Of a stretch of DNA of 64,000 bases, positions 8,699-17,373 are shown piece after piece. A program made the translations under genes and the position numbers. Within the stretch, counting starts at the first letter, position 1; each line of letters starts with the position of its first letter. This DNA is from Rhodospirillum rubrum ATCC 11170 (GTDB taxonomy: Bacteria > Pseudomonadota > Alphaproteobacteria > Rhodospirillales > Rhodospirillaceae). The DNA lies in the NCBI RefSeq assembly GCF_000013085.1, contig NC_007643.1:2589001-2653000 (forward strand), read 5' to 3'. The notes below the pieces were generated by a model. The model had not been told where the DNA came from, did no database searches, and saw nothing but the letters and a program-made list of their open reading frames with translations.

Positions 8699-9982
8699 TC
8701 ACAGATAGCCCAAAGCCCGCGGCAGCCACAGGGTGAGTTCGGGCACGAAGGTTACGACCATCAGCGCCACGATCATGGCGCCCACGAACCACAGCGTCCA
8801 GCCGGTCGCCGCCTCCATGCGGACCCCGGCGATGCGGGTGGTCACCATCAGATTGACCGCCATCGGCGGCGTGAACTGGCCGACGGCGAGGTTCATCGTC
8901 ACCATCACCCCGAACCAGACCGGATCCCAGTGGAAGGCTTCCATGAAGGGAACGAGCAGCGGCAGCAAGATCAGGAAGATCGAAACCGCGTCCAGCACCA
9001 TTCCCAGGCCGAGCAGCAAAAGGTTGAGCATCAACAAGACAACGACTTCGTTGTCCGTCGCCTGCAGCGCCGCTCCGGCCACGGCGTCAAAAGCGCCCAA
9101 GGTACTGCCGGCCCAGGCGAAAACGCTGGCCAGGGCGATGATCAGCAGCACCACCCCCGACATCTCGGCGGCATCGGCCAGCATGTCGATAAGCATCCGT
9201 CCCGACAGCGTGCGCAGGATGAAGACGCCGACGAACAGCCCATAGAAAACGGCGACCACCGCCGCTTCGGTCGGGGTGAAGAGACCGAGCCGCAGGCCGC
9301 CCAGGATGATCACCGGAGCGAGCAGCCCCCAGATCGCCCCCTTGAGGCTGACCCAGAAGCCCGGTCGCGGGCCGCTGTCGGCCATGCCGAAGCCATGACG
9401 GCGCGACAGATAAACGATCGGTGCCAGCAACGACAGCCCGGCGAGCAGGCCGGGGATCAAGCCGCCGGCGAACAGCGCCGGAACCGAGGCCTGGGGGACG
9501 AGAACGCTATAAATGATGAAGGCGACCGAGGGCGGGATCAGAATGGCCGTCGCCGCCCCGGCGGCGATGACGCTGGCCGAAAAGGCCTTGGGATAGCCGG
9601 CCTTGTGAAGGCTGGGGATCATCACCGTGGCGACCGCCGCCGCATCGGCCGGACCCGATCCCGAAATGCCGCCCATGACCATGCAGACCAGAACGGCGAC
9701 GATGGCCAAGCCGCCGTTGCGCGCCCCAACGATCGACGAGGCGAAGGAGACCAACTGGCGGGCCACCCCGACGCGCTCGAAGATCAGGCCGGCCAGAATG
9801 AACACCGGGATCGCCAGCAGCGGATATTTGGCGATGCCCGCATACACCGTGGTCGGCACTGAAAGAATGCCAAGCTGGGCCTCGAGGATCGCCACCGATC
9901 CGGCAAGGCCCAGGGCGACGGCCAGCGGCGCGCCAAGAAGCGTCAAGCCCAGGAACACGGCAAACAGCGACAGGGTAGCCAT
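8699..9982 (-). CDS. dctM: TRAP transporter large permease (DctM)
   Basis: A 427-residue, roughly 12-helix membrane protein of the TRAP DctM family, the sodium- or proton-coupled channel component for organic acid uptake. Typical features are the glycine-rich first helices (FLGLTLLGAPLAVALG), the MGGISGSGPADAAAVATVMIP segment and the C-terminal VGQFTPPMAVNLMV motif. The ATG at 9982 overlaps the stop of the small permease by one base (TAATG), so translation is coupled. Substrate cannot be read from the permease; dicarboxylates, sugar acids or keto acids are all possible. Confidence 0.92.
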   Translation of the reverse strand: MATLSLFAVFLGLTLLGAPLAVALGLAGSVAILEAQLGILSVPTTVYAGIAKYPLLAIPVFILAGLIFERVGVARQLVSFASSIVGARNGGLAIVAVLVCMVMGGISGSGPADAAAVATVMIPSLHKAGYPKAFSASVIAAGAATAILIPPSVAFIIYSVLVPQASVPALFAGGLIPGLLAGLSLLAPIVYLSRRHGFGMADSGPRPGFWVSLKGAIWGLLAPVIILGGLRLGLFTPTEAAVVAVFYGLFVGVFILRTLSGRMLIDMLADAAEMSGVVLLIIALASVFAWAGSTLGAFDAVAGAALQATDNEVVVLLMLNLLLLGLGMVLDAVSIFLILLPLLVPFMEAFHWDPVWFGVMVTMNLAVGQFTPPMAVNLMVTTRIAGVRMEAATGWTLWFVGAMIVALMVVTFVPELTLWLPRALGYL

Positions 9983-10485
9983 TATCGCGTCCCCCGGGCC
10001 AAACGGCTCAACCGACCAAGAACCCGCAGCCCCATCACCGCGCTCAGCAGCGGCAACCACAGCGTATAAAGCCATTGGGGATAGCCGAGCGCCGGCGAGG
10101 TTTCCTCGAAGCGCCATTGATCATAGGTGAGGCGCCCCCCGTACCAGACCAGCACCCCCAGCATCGCCAGGGTCGCCAGCCACACCAGCGTTTCCGTCAC
10201 CCGCCGCAGCGGCGCGGGCAGACGATCGACGAGAACGGTGATGCGGATGTGGCGGTCCAGGGCGATCGCCGCCGAGGAGCCAAGCAGGGTCATCACCACC
10301 ATCAGGAAAATCGAAAATTCCTCGGTGAAGGCCAGCGAGACATCGGTGAAATAGCGCACGACGACATTGGCGAAGGTGATAAGGCAGATCGCCGCCATCG
10401 CCAGGGCGGCCAGCACGCGTTCCACAGAGATCGGAACGCTCAAGGCCTCATCTTTGGCGGCGGATTCGGTCGAGGGGGAGGACAT
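9982..10485 (-). CDS. dctQ: TRAP transporter small permease (DctQ)
   Basis: A 167-residue inner membrane protein with four predicted helices, typical of DctQ subunits, which pair with DctM. Family features include the first helix followed by VVVRYFTDVSLAFTEEFSIF and the LDRHIRITVLVDRLP stretch after helix two. It lies between the binding protein gene (61 bp upstream) and dctM (1-bp overlap), giving the standard P-Q-M order. Confidence 0.9.
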   Translation of the reverse strand: MSSPSTESAAKDEALSVPISVERVLAALAMAAICLITFANVVVRYFTDVSLAFTEEFSIFLMVVMTLLGSSAAIALDRHIRITVLVDRLPAPLRRVTETLVWLATLAMLGVLVWYGGRLTYDQWRFEETSPALGYPQWLYTLWLPLLSAVMGLRVLGRLSRLARGTR

Positions 10486-10546
10486 GGCGGTCTTCTTGCT
10501 GGCAAGGACAGGGGGGCGCCTAGCGCGCCTGGCGCCCCCGGAAGGG

Positions 10547-11575
10547 TCAACGACCGGCGGCGATGGCCGTTTCGGCCTCTTTCACCAGATCGGCGCCGAT
10601 CTGCTTGCTCCATTTGTCATAAACGGCGCGGGTCGCATCGCGGAAGGCGGCCTTTTCGGCCGCAGAAAGTGCGGTGATGCTCACCCCTTGGGCGGTGATG
10701 TCCTTGAGCAGGGCGTCATCCTCGGCGGTGATGCCCTTGCGAGCCAGGGCCACCTCTTCGCCCGCGGCTTGAAGGGCGGCGGCGCGCACGGCGGCGCGAT
10801 CCTCCTCGCTCCACGACTCCCAAACCTCCTTGTTGACGACGAAGATCAGCGGATCGGCGACATAGCCCCACAGGGTCAGGTGCTTCTGGCCCAAGGTCGG
10901 CAGTTTGGCGGTCATGAAAACCGACAGCGGGTTTTCCTGGCCGTCCACCGCCCCCGTCGACAGCGAAGGCTGGGCATCGGCCCAGCTCATCTGGGTGGGA
11001 TTAGCGCCGAGCGCGCTGAAGGTATCGAGAAAAAGCGGCGAGCCGACGACGCGGATCTTCAGCCCCTTCATATCGGCCGGGGTGCGAATGGCATGGCGGG
11101 AATTGGAAAGCTCGCGAAAGCCGTTCTCGCCCCAGGCCAGCGGCACCACGTCCTTGGTCGCCAAAAGATCGAACAACCGCTGGCCGACGCCGCCCTTGGT
11201 CAGGGCGTCAAGGCCGGCGTGATCGGGCAGCAGGAAGGGCATGGAGAAGAGGTTGAGTTCCTTGACCTGGGGCGACCAGTTGATCGTCGATCCCACCGCC
11301 ATATCGATCACCCCCTGGCGCAGGGCGGTGAATTCCTTGGTCTGATCGCCGTTCAGCAAGGACGATCCCGGATACATCTTCATGACGATCCGGCCCTCGG
11401 TCTTCTCCTTGACCAGTTCGGCCCAGCGTTCGCCACCGATCCCCCAGGGGAACGGTTTGCCAAGAACGGTGGACAGCTTGTATTCGGCCTTGTACTCGGC
11501 CGCCGAGGCGTCGGGCGACGACGACAGGCCGGCGAAGGCCAGCGCCGCCGCCACCAGGGTGAATAGCTTTCTCAT
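10547..11575 (-). CDS. dctP: TRAP transporter periplasmic solute receptor (DctP family)
   Basis: A 342-residue secreted binding protein. Residues 1-25 form a Sec signal peptide (MRKLFTLVAAALAFAGL, cleavage probably after ASA). The mature part shows DctP hallmarks: a GGERWAELVKEKTEGRI segment, DMAVGSTINWSPQ, the conserved arginine in LKIRVVGSP that salt-bridges the substrate carboxylate, and VDGQENPLSVF. It delivers the ligand to DctQM. An AAGGGA ribosome site precedes the ATG. The ligand is probably a carboxylic acid, by family knowledge only. Confidence 0.92.
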   Translation of the reverse strand: MRKLFTLVAAALAFAGLSSSPDASAAEYKAEYKLSTVLGKPFPWGIGGERWAELVKEKTEGRIVMKMYPGSSLLNGDQTKEFTALRQGVIDMAVGSTINWSPQVKELNLFSMPFLLPDHAGLDALTKGGVGQRLFDLLATKDVVPLAWGENGFRELSNSRHAIRTPADMKGLKIRVVGSPLFLDTFSALGANPTQMSWADAQPSLSTGAVDGQENPLSVFMTAKLPTLGQKHLTLWGYVADPLIFVVNKEVWESWSEEDRAAVRAAALQAAGEEVALARKGITAEDDALLKDITAQGVSITALSAAEKAAFRDATRAVYDKWSKQIGADLVKEAETAIAAGR

Positions 11576-11659
11576 GGACTGTCCCTTCGGTGGTTTTTGG
11601 TCTGTTTTCCGAAGGCGGGATGGTACAAAGCTGCGTCCACCCCTGTCATTGAGAAATTT

Positions 11660-12478
11660 TTAAATCTTTTGACCCATCCGGCCGCGCGCGGCGGCGAAAT
11701 CGGGGCTGCGCTTGTGCAAAAAGGCGGTCATCCCCTCGCGGGCTTCGCCATGGGCGATCGCTTGGCTAAACAGCGCGGCCTCCAGATCAAGCTGACCTTC
11801 CAAGTCATTGGAGCCGGCCGCCTCGACCAAACGCTTGGCTCGGCCGAGGGCGGCGCGCGGGCCGGCGGCGAAGGCCGCGGCCCAGGCCAAGGCGGCCTCA
11901 CAGGCCGTTCCGGGCTCGACAAGGCGGTTGACCACGCCCAAGCCATGCAGGCGCTCGGCCGAAACCGGCGCGCCGGTCAGGACGATCTCGGTTTGAAGGG
12001 CGCGCGGCAGGGCGCGGGCGAGGAAAGCCGTCGCCCCGCCATCGGGGGTGAGACCGACCTTGATATAGGCCATCAGGAAGCTGGCCTCGCGTGAGGCGAC
12101 CAGCAGGTCGCAGCCCAAAGCCAGCGAAAACCCAGCGCCGGCCGCCGATCCCTCGACGGCGGCGATCACCGGCAGCGGCAAGGCGCGGATGGCGCGGACG
12201 AAGCCGTGAAACGAGTCGAGCAAGGCGGTGATGTCGCTGGGCGCCCCGGCCAGCAGCCGCAGATCGCCCCCCGAACAAAACGCCCCATTCGCCCCCGTCA
12301 GCACCACGGCGCCGATGCCGTCATCGTCCGCCGCTTCGGCCAGGGCGCGGGTGCCGGCGGCGAACACCGTCGGACTGAGGGCGTTGCGGGTGGCCGGATC
12401 GTTCATCGTCAAAACCAGCACGCCGCCGTGACGACGCGTATCAAGCGGACTGGCAAGGGAAGTCGCGGGATCGGCCAT
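11660..12478 (-). CDS. Enoyl-CoA hydratase/isomerase family protein
   Basis: A 272-residue crotonase-fold enzyme. It has the two oxyanion-hole segments (GAFCSGGDLRLL and EGSAAGAGFSLALGCD). The canonical first hydratase Glu position is not acidic (LMAYIKVGL), while the second region reads TPDGGATAFL with an Asp, a pattern more like delta-isomerase or PaaG-type members than classic hydratases. It would act on an acyl-CoA in fatty acid, aromatic or amino acid degradation. The start at 12478 has a GGAGGAC site. The neighbours give no pathway. Confidence 0.82.
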   Translation of the reverse strand: MADPATSLASPLDTRRHGGVLVLTMNDPATRNALSPTVFAAGTRALAEAADDDGIGAVVLTGANGAFCSGGDLRLLAGAPSDITALLDSFHGFVRAIRALPLPVIAAVEGSAAGAGFSLALGCDLLVASREASFLMAYIKVGLTPDGGATAFLARALPRALQTEIVLTGAPVSAERLHGLGVVNRLVEPGTACEAALAWAAAFAAGPRAALGRAKRLVEAAGSNDLEGQLDLEAALFSQAIAHGEAREGMTAFLHKRSPDFAAARGRMGQKI

Positions 12479-12569
12479 GGGGTCCTCCGTTGATGGAGCC
12501 CCCATGGTAGCGCAAAGTTCTTGTCCGGCGAGGCCTTTTAACAACCCCGACGGGAGCCTGGGGTCGCGA

Positions 12570-12875
12570 TCACGGCGCTTCCCCGCCCTCCGCAGCCTCG
12601 GCCGGGGCGGCGACGGGCAGCCCCAGGCGGATCACCCCATGGGCGGCGCCGGGGTCGATCGGCTTGCCCTTGCGGAACACGCCGATCTCGCCGGCCTTGG
12701 CCAAGGCGAAGGCCTCGCGGCGGACCGGGGCGAGATAGGGGTGCCAATCCTCGCCCTCGCGGACCAGGGCCTTGGCGATATCGGTCGGGCACAGGGTTTT
12801 TCCACCGCCCTTGGCGCGGCACAGATCAAGAATGGTCTCGCGCACGAGACGGGCTTCGGGAAGGGGACGGGGCAT
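12570..12875 (-). CDS. DUF3253 family protein
   Basis: A 101-residue protein with the DUF3253 layout: an N-terminal helix (VRETILDLCRAKG), CPTDIAKALV, WHPYLAPVRREAFALAKAGEI and a basic strand GVFRKGKPIDP followed by IRLGL. The fold resembles a winged helix, but the function of the family is unknown. It lies 70 bp downstream of the GFA-family gene on the same strand, so they may be co-transcribed. Confidence 0.75.
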   Translation of the reverse strand: MPRPLPEARLVRETILDLCRAKGGGKTLCPTDIAKALVREGEDWHPYLAPVRREAFALAKAGEIGVFRKGKPIDPGAAHGVIRLGLPVAAPAEAAEGGEAP

Positions 12876-12944
12876 GAAAAATCCTGTTTGAAAGGGGTCG
12901 GAAGCCGCGAGCGGAACACCGGGGATCGGGGTCCGCTCGCAGCC

Positions 12945-13430
12945 CTACTCGTCGTCGGAGGGGCGCGGCACCGCCTGATTGGAGGCGAGACCGGCCAGGG
13001 TTTCGGGTCCGCCGGGATAATCGCCGGTCTCATGGCCGGGCAGATCGACCACCCGGTCAAGCCACGACAGGCGGCTTTCGACGCCGAAATTTTCCACGGG
13101 CGCCACCCGATCGGGGGTATCAAGGCTTCCCAGGGTCACATCAATCCAGTCCCCGGTCAGATAGCGGAAGCTGAGCGGCGTGCCGCAATCGCGGCAAAAG
13201 CCGCGTTCGGCCAGATTGGAACTGGGATAGAAGGCCGGCCGCCCGCTGGTCCAGGCGAACTCATCGACCCGCACGGGGGCCAGGGCGGCGAAGGGACCGC
13301 CGACGGCGCGCTGGCACATCCGGCAATGGCACAGGTGAACCCCTTGGGGATCGGCGAACAGGGCGTAACGGACCTTGCCGCATTGACACCCGCCCGTCAG
13401 TCGGGGAGCGCGGTCGGAAGACTCTGTCAT
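12945..13430 (-). CDS. GFA family zinc-binding protein (glutathione-dependent formaldehyde-activating-like)
   Basis: A 161-residue protein of the GFA / Mss4-like fold. It carries GGCQCGKVRY, CHCRMCQRAVGG and GFCRDCGTPLSF, which together give the structural and catalytic zinc cysteines of the family. The best-studied member speeds the reaction of formaldehyde with glutathione, but most paralogues have unknown substrates. It is probably cytoplasmic. It is 45 bp downstream of the alpha/beta-hydrolase gene. Confidence 0.85.
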   Translation of the reverse strand: MTESSDRAPRLTGGCQCGKVRYALFADPQGVHLCHCRMCQRAVGGPFAALAPVRVDEFAWTSGRPAFYPSSNLAERGFCRDCGTPLSFRYLTGDWIDVTLGSLDTPDRVAPVENFGVESRLSWLDRVVDLPGHETGDYPGGPETLAGLASNQAVPRPSDDE

Positions 13431-13475
13431 GGCCGGAATCTCCAGAAAACACAGGGGGGTTGGACGGGGCTCTTT

Positions 13476-14639
13476 CTATTTATCAAGAGCGTCGAGATCG
13501 CCAAGGATCAAGGCGATATAATCCTCGTTGATCCGATGGTCGGGGCTTTCATCATTGATATGGGTGTAAAAAAAACCACCCAACCTGTCCACCGCCGCCC
13601 GGACCGCCGGGGCGTAAAGCTCGGACAGCCGGTTGTTCTGGCAGCAGCGGTCGTATTGACCGAAGAACTGCACCTGTCCCCGGCCCTGCCCCACCGCGCC
13701 CAGCACGAACAGTTCCAGATAATCGGCCGCCTGGACCAGGGGCGGATAATACTGTTCTTCGGTCGGCGGATGATGGTCGAGCTGCTGAAGATACAGCGGA
13801 TAGGCGCCGGCCATCGGATAGCTGCGGCGGATGCGCTCGTCCATCGCCGCCGTCACCACGGTGACCCAGCCCCCGGCCGAGATGCCGCCCAGATCGGCCT
13901 GCCCGACCCCCAAATCCTCCATCGCCTGATTGAGGCCGGCGACCATCGGCAGGAGGTAGCGGCGCAGCGGCAAGGGATCGAACAGGAAGTGTTCGCGCCC
14001 GGGCACGAAGACCCCATGGCCGGGATAGAGGCGCCGGTGCACGGCGCTCTCGCCATAGCCGACGTAATTGAGCGCCAGCACCGTATAGCCGCGCTCGAGC
14101 AGCGGTCGCAGCAATCCCGCCGCCTTGTCGATGGTCCCCGCATAGCCTTGCTGATAGGCGAACAGCCGGCCGTTGGGGCGGAGCGGGTGAAGCAGATAGG
14201 CCTTGGCGGTGAAGGCCTCGTCGACGACCACGCTGAAGCGGTCGACCGTGGCGACCACGGCCGGATCGCCATAGGGCGCGAGGGCGGCGACGCCCCGGGG
14301 ATCGATGGCGCGCTCGATGGCATCGGGTCGGGCCTCGCGCGGCAGATCGGGCCGACCGAACACCGCCTTGGTGATCGCCCGGCGCTTGGCCGCCACCGCC
14401 TCGGCGTCGGGCAAGGCGATCAGGCTGGCCGGATCGGTTTCCAGATAGACCGGCTGAATGCCTTCATAGCGATAAGGCTGGGCGCGCAGCACGTTGTACC
14501 AGCGGCGGAAATCCGCATTGTGGGTGAACAGGGCATCGGCGATCAGATAGATCAGCCCGGCCAGGGCGCCAAGAACGATGGCCCCAGCGACCAACCAGGC
14601 GGAAAACCGTTGAAACGTCGCGATGAAACCAGACCGCAT
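13476..14639 (-). CDS. Membrane-anchored alpha/beta-hydrolase-like protein
   Basis: A 387-residue protein with one N-terminal transmembrane helix (about residues 14-35) and a large, probably periplasmic domain. The domain has the nucleophile elbow GGISAGGW (Gly-x-Ser-x-Gly), an upstream VLALNYVGYGES strand-loop, and a C-terminal SPDHRIN that could supply the catalytic His. Two adjacent cysteines (DRCCQNN) are unusual. I do not recognise a characterised subfamily; esterase or peptidase activity is plausible but unproven. Confidence 0.65.
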   Translation of the reverse strand: MRSGFIATFQRFSAWLVAGAIVLGALAGLIYLIADALFTHNADFRRWYNVLRAQPYRYEGIQPVYLETDPASLIALPDAEAVAAKRRAITKAVFGRPDLPREARPDAIERAIDPRGVAALAPYGDPAVVATVDRFSVVVDEAFTAKAYLLHPLRPNGRLFAYQQGYAGTIDKAAGLLRPLLERGYTVLALNYVGYGESAVHRRLYPGHGVFVPGREHFLFDPLPLRRYLLPMVAGLNQAMEDLGVGQADLGGISAGGWVTVVTAAMDERIRRSYPMAGAYPLYLQQLDHHPPTEEQYYPPLVQAADYLELFVLGAVGQGRGQVQFFGQYDRCCQNNRLSELYAPAVRAAVDRLGGFFYTHINDESPDHRINEDYIALILGDLDALDK

Positions 14640-14664
14640 GAAGGATTACCCGAACAATGAAGGA

Positions 14665-14694
14665 GGGGCGACCCAAAGCCGGATCGCCCCTTTT
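14665..14694. terminator. Intrinsic terminator-like hairpin
   Basis: GGGGCGA (14665-14671) pairs with TCGCCCC (14684-14690) and is followed by TTTT on the plus strand. The neighbouring genes run on the minus strand, where the tract after the stem is only weakly T-rich, so it probably ends glgP transcription with modest efficiency. Confidence 0.45.
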
Positions 14695-14716
14695 CGCACA
14701 GTCTTAGCCTAAAGGA

Positions 14717-17197
14717 TCAGGAGAGGGCGTCCATCGGCCGCACGCCCCAAATATCCTTGGCATAGGTATGGATCGCCCGGTCGGACGAGAACTTGCCAAC
14801 CCGGGCGATGTTGAGGATGGCCTGACGCGCCCAGACGCGTTGGTTGGTGTAAAGCCCGTCCACCGCCTTTTGCGCATCCATATACGAACGGAAATCGGCC
14901 AGCACCAGATAGGTATCGGACCCCAGCAGGGCATCGGCGATCGGCCGATAGCGGTCGGGTTCCTCGGTCGAGAAGAAGCCGTCGCGGATCATATCGATCA
15001 CCGTGCGCATCTCGTCATCGGCCGCATACCAGCTCCACGGATCGTAGCCCTGCGCCTTGATCTGCGAAACCTCCTGGGCGGTGTGGCCGAAGATGAAGAT
15101 ATTGTCGTCGCCGACCTCTTCGCGGATTTCGATATTGGCGCCGTCCAGGGTGCCGATGGTCAAAGCGCCGTTGAGGGCGAATTTCATGTTGCCCGTTCCC
15201 GAAGCCTCGGTGCCGGCGGTCGAGATCTGTTCGGACAGATCGCAAGACGGGATCAGGATCTCGGCGGTCGAGACGTTGTAATTGGGAACGAAGACCACCT
15301 TCAACAGATCGCGCACCGCCGGATCGTGGTTGATGGTCTCGGCGACATCGTTGATCAGGCGGATGATCTTCTTGGCGACGTAATACCCGGGCGCCGCCTT
15401 GCCGCCGAAGATCACCGTGCGCGGCGTCATGACCGCCTTGGGATCGCGGCGGATGGCGTTATAGCGGGCGATCACCTGCATGATGTTGAGCAGCTGGCGC
15501 TTGTATTCGTGAATGCGCTTGATCTGGATATCAAACAGCGAGGCGGTGGAGACGACGACGCCGCAGCGCTCGGCGATCAAAGCCGCCGCCCGGGCCTTCG
15601 CGCCGGCCTTGATCGTCAGGAAGCGGTCCTGGAAGGCCGGATCGTCGGCCAACTTCTCCAGATCGCGCAGGCGGTCGAGATCGGTCAACCAGCCTTCGCC
15701 GATCGTCTCGCTCACCAGGGCGGCAAGCGGCGGATTTGACTGCAAAAGCCAGCGGCGCTGGGTGATGCCGTTGGTGACATTGACGAATTTCTCGGGGAAG
15801 AAGGCATCGAAATCGGGGAAGACCCGCTCGCGCAGCAGTTTGGTGTGAAGGGCCGCCACGCCATTGACCCGCCGGCTGCCAACCACCGCCAGATGGGCCA
15901 TGCGCACCCGGTGGGTATCCTCGTCGATCAGCGACATGCGGCGCAGCATGGCGACATCGCCGGGGAAGGCGCGGCGGACCTGCTGAAGGAAGCCGTAGTT
16001 GATCTTGTAGATGATCTCGAGATGGCGGGGCAAAATCGCTTCGAGCATCGCCACCGGCCAAGTTTCCAGGGCCTCGGGCAGCAAGGTGTGATTGGTATAG
16101 GCGAAGGTGTCGCGGGTGATGTCCCAGGCGGCATCCCATGACAAGGCGTGATTATCCATCAACAGCCGCATCATCTCGGGCACCGCCAGGGCCGGATGGG
16201 TGTCGTTGAGCTGGATGACGATCTTCGCCGGGATCTGCTTGGGGTCCTTATGGACCTTGAAGAAGCGGGCGAGGATGTCTTGCAGCGAGGCGGAAACGAA
16301 GAAATATTCCTGCTTCAGCCGCAGTTCCTGCCCCATCAGCGTCGTGTCCATAGGATACAACACCTTGGACAGGTTCTCGCTGGTGGTCTTGTCCTTGACC
16401 GCCTCGATATAGTTGCCTTCGTTGAAATAGCTCAGGTCGAAATCCTGGGTGGCGCGGGCCGACCACAGGCGCAGATTACAGCCGTAAGCGCCGCCGTAGC
16501 CGGTTTCCTTAAGGTCATAGGCCTCGGCGATCACCTCGTTGGCGTCGACCCAGCGGCAGCGCTCCTCGCCGCCTTCGTCGCGGAAGCAGACGATGTGGCC
16601 GCCAAAGCGCACCGGATAGCTGACGTTGTGGCGAACGATTTCCCAGGGATTGCCGTTGCGCAGCCAGCTTTCGGGATGTTCGACCTGCTGACCGTTTTCG
16701 ATGGTCTGCGAGAACATGCCGAATTCATAGCGGATGCCGTAGCCATAGCCGGGATAGCCATGGGTGGCCATGGAATCAAGGAAGCAGGCGGCCAGCCGGC
16801 CAAGGCCGCCATTGCCCAAGGCCGCGTCGCTTTCCTGCTCGGCCACCCGGTCCAGATCCTGGCCCAGTTCGCGCAAGGCGGCGCGCACCGCCGACTCGAT
16901 GCCAAGATCGAGCAGATGCTTGACCAGCCGCCGTCCGGTCAGAAACTCCAGCGACAGATAATAGACGCGCTTGGTATCGCTGCCGTATTGGGCGCGCGAC
17001 GTCATCATGCCCTTTTCGCTGAGATGGCCGCGCAACAGGCTGGCCAGGGCGAGAAACCAATCGTGCTCGGTCGCCGAAGCCGGATCGAAGCCGACCCCAC
17101 GGACCATCGACGTGACAAGCCCGTGCTTGATCTGCTCGACGTCGGTGAAGTCGATCCCCTCGTCGAGCTCGAAATCGGTGCGGATCACCGTATCCAT
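14717..17197 (-). CDS. glgP: Glycogen/alpha-glucan phosphorylase
   Basis: An 826-residue pyridoxal-phosphate enzyme that releases glucose-1-phosphate from glycogen. It is full length for the family. The signature EASGTGNMKFALNGALTIG (Lys near residue 671 binds PLP) and the GNGGLGRLAACFLDSMA segment are present. The start at 17197 opens the conserved N-terminus; a longer frame upstream has no family content. It lies 176 bp downstream of glgA on the same strand, with glgC divergent beyond, so synthesis and breakdown genes are clustered. A 14-bp palindrome in the glgA-glgP gap could be regulatory. Confidence 0.95.
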   Translation of the reverse strand: MDTVIRTDFELDEGIDFTDVEQIKHGLVTSMVRGVGFDPASATEHDWFLALASLLRGHLSEKGMMTSRAQYGSDTKRVYYLSLEFLTGRRLVKHLLDLGIESAVRAALRELGQDLDRVAEQESDAALGNGGLGRLAACFLDSMATHGYPGYGYGIRYEFGMFSQTIENGQQVEHPESWLRNGNPWEIVRHNVSYPVRFGGHIVCFRDEGGEERCRWVDANEVIAEAYDLKETGYGGAYGCNLRLWSARATQDFDLSYFNEGNYIEAVKDKTTSENLSKVLYPMDTTLMGQELRLKQEYFFVSASLQDILARFFKVHKDPKQIPAKIVIQLNDTHPALAVPEMMRLLMDNHALSWDAAWDITRDTFAYTNHTLLPEALETWPVAMLEAILPRHLEIIYKINYGFLQQVRRAFPGDVAMLRRMSLIDEDTHRVRMAHLAVVGSRRVNGVAALHTKLLRERVFPDFDAFFPEKFVNVTNGITQRRWLLQSNPPLAALVSETIGEGWLTDLDRLRDLEKLADDPAFQDRFLTIKAGAKARAAALIAERCGVVVSTASLFDIQIKRIHEYKRQLLNIMQVIARYNAIRRDPKAVMTPRTVIFGGKAAPGYYVAKKIIRLINDVAETINHDPAVRDLLKVVFVPNYNVSTAEILIPSCDLSEQISTAGTEASGTGNMKFALNGALTIGTLDGANIEIREEVGDDNIFIFGHTAQEVSQIKAQGYDPWSWYAADDEMRTVIDMIRDGFFSTEEPDRYRPIADALLGSDTYLVLADFRSYMDAQKAVDGLYTNQRVWARQAILNIARVGKFSSDRAIHTYAKDIWGVRPMDALS

Positions 17198-17311
17198 GAT
17201 GAGGATCCTCGTTGTTGGTGGAGGTAAAGACAGGGAGAAACGGGGACGCGACACATAAACCGCAAGCCCCCGCGCTCGATGGGATAAGACCACGAAATCA
17301 AAGAGTTAGAC

Positions 17312-17325
17312 ATGGACGCGTCCAT
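17312..17325. promoter_or_regulatory. Perfect 14-bp palindrome upstream of glgP
   Basis: ATGGACGCGTCCAT is a perfect palindrome in the glgA-glgP gap, 115 bp upstream of the glgP start. It could be an operator, but no regulator is assigned and a single palindrome of this length may be chance. Confidence 0.25.
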
Positions 17326-17373
17326 ATCTTGGGGCAGAGCCTGAAAGACCGCCCGCGCAAGGGTTGGCCGTGA

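Noticed and set aside
12477-14660. Very long plus-strand open frame (over 700 codons)
   Set aside because: Antisense shadow of the DUF3253, GFA and hydrolase genes; low-complexity Gly/Gln-rich translation.
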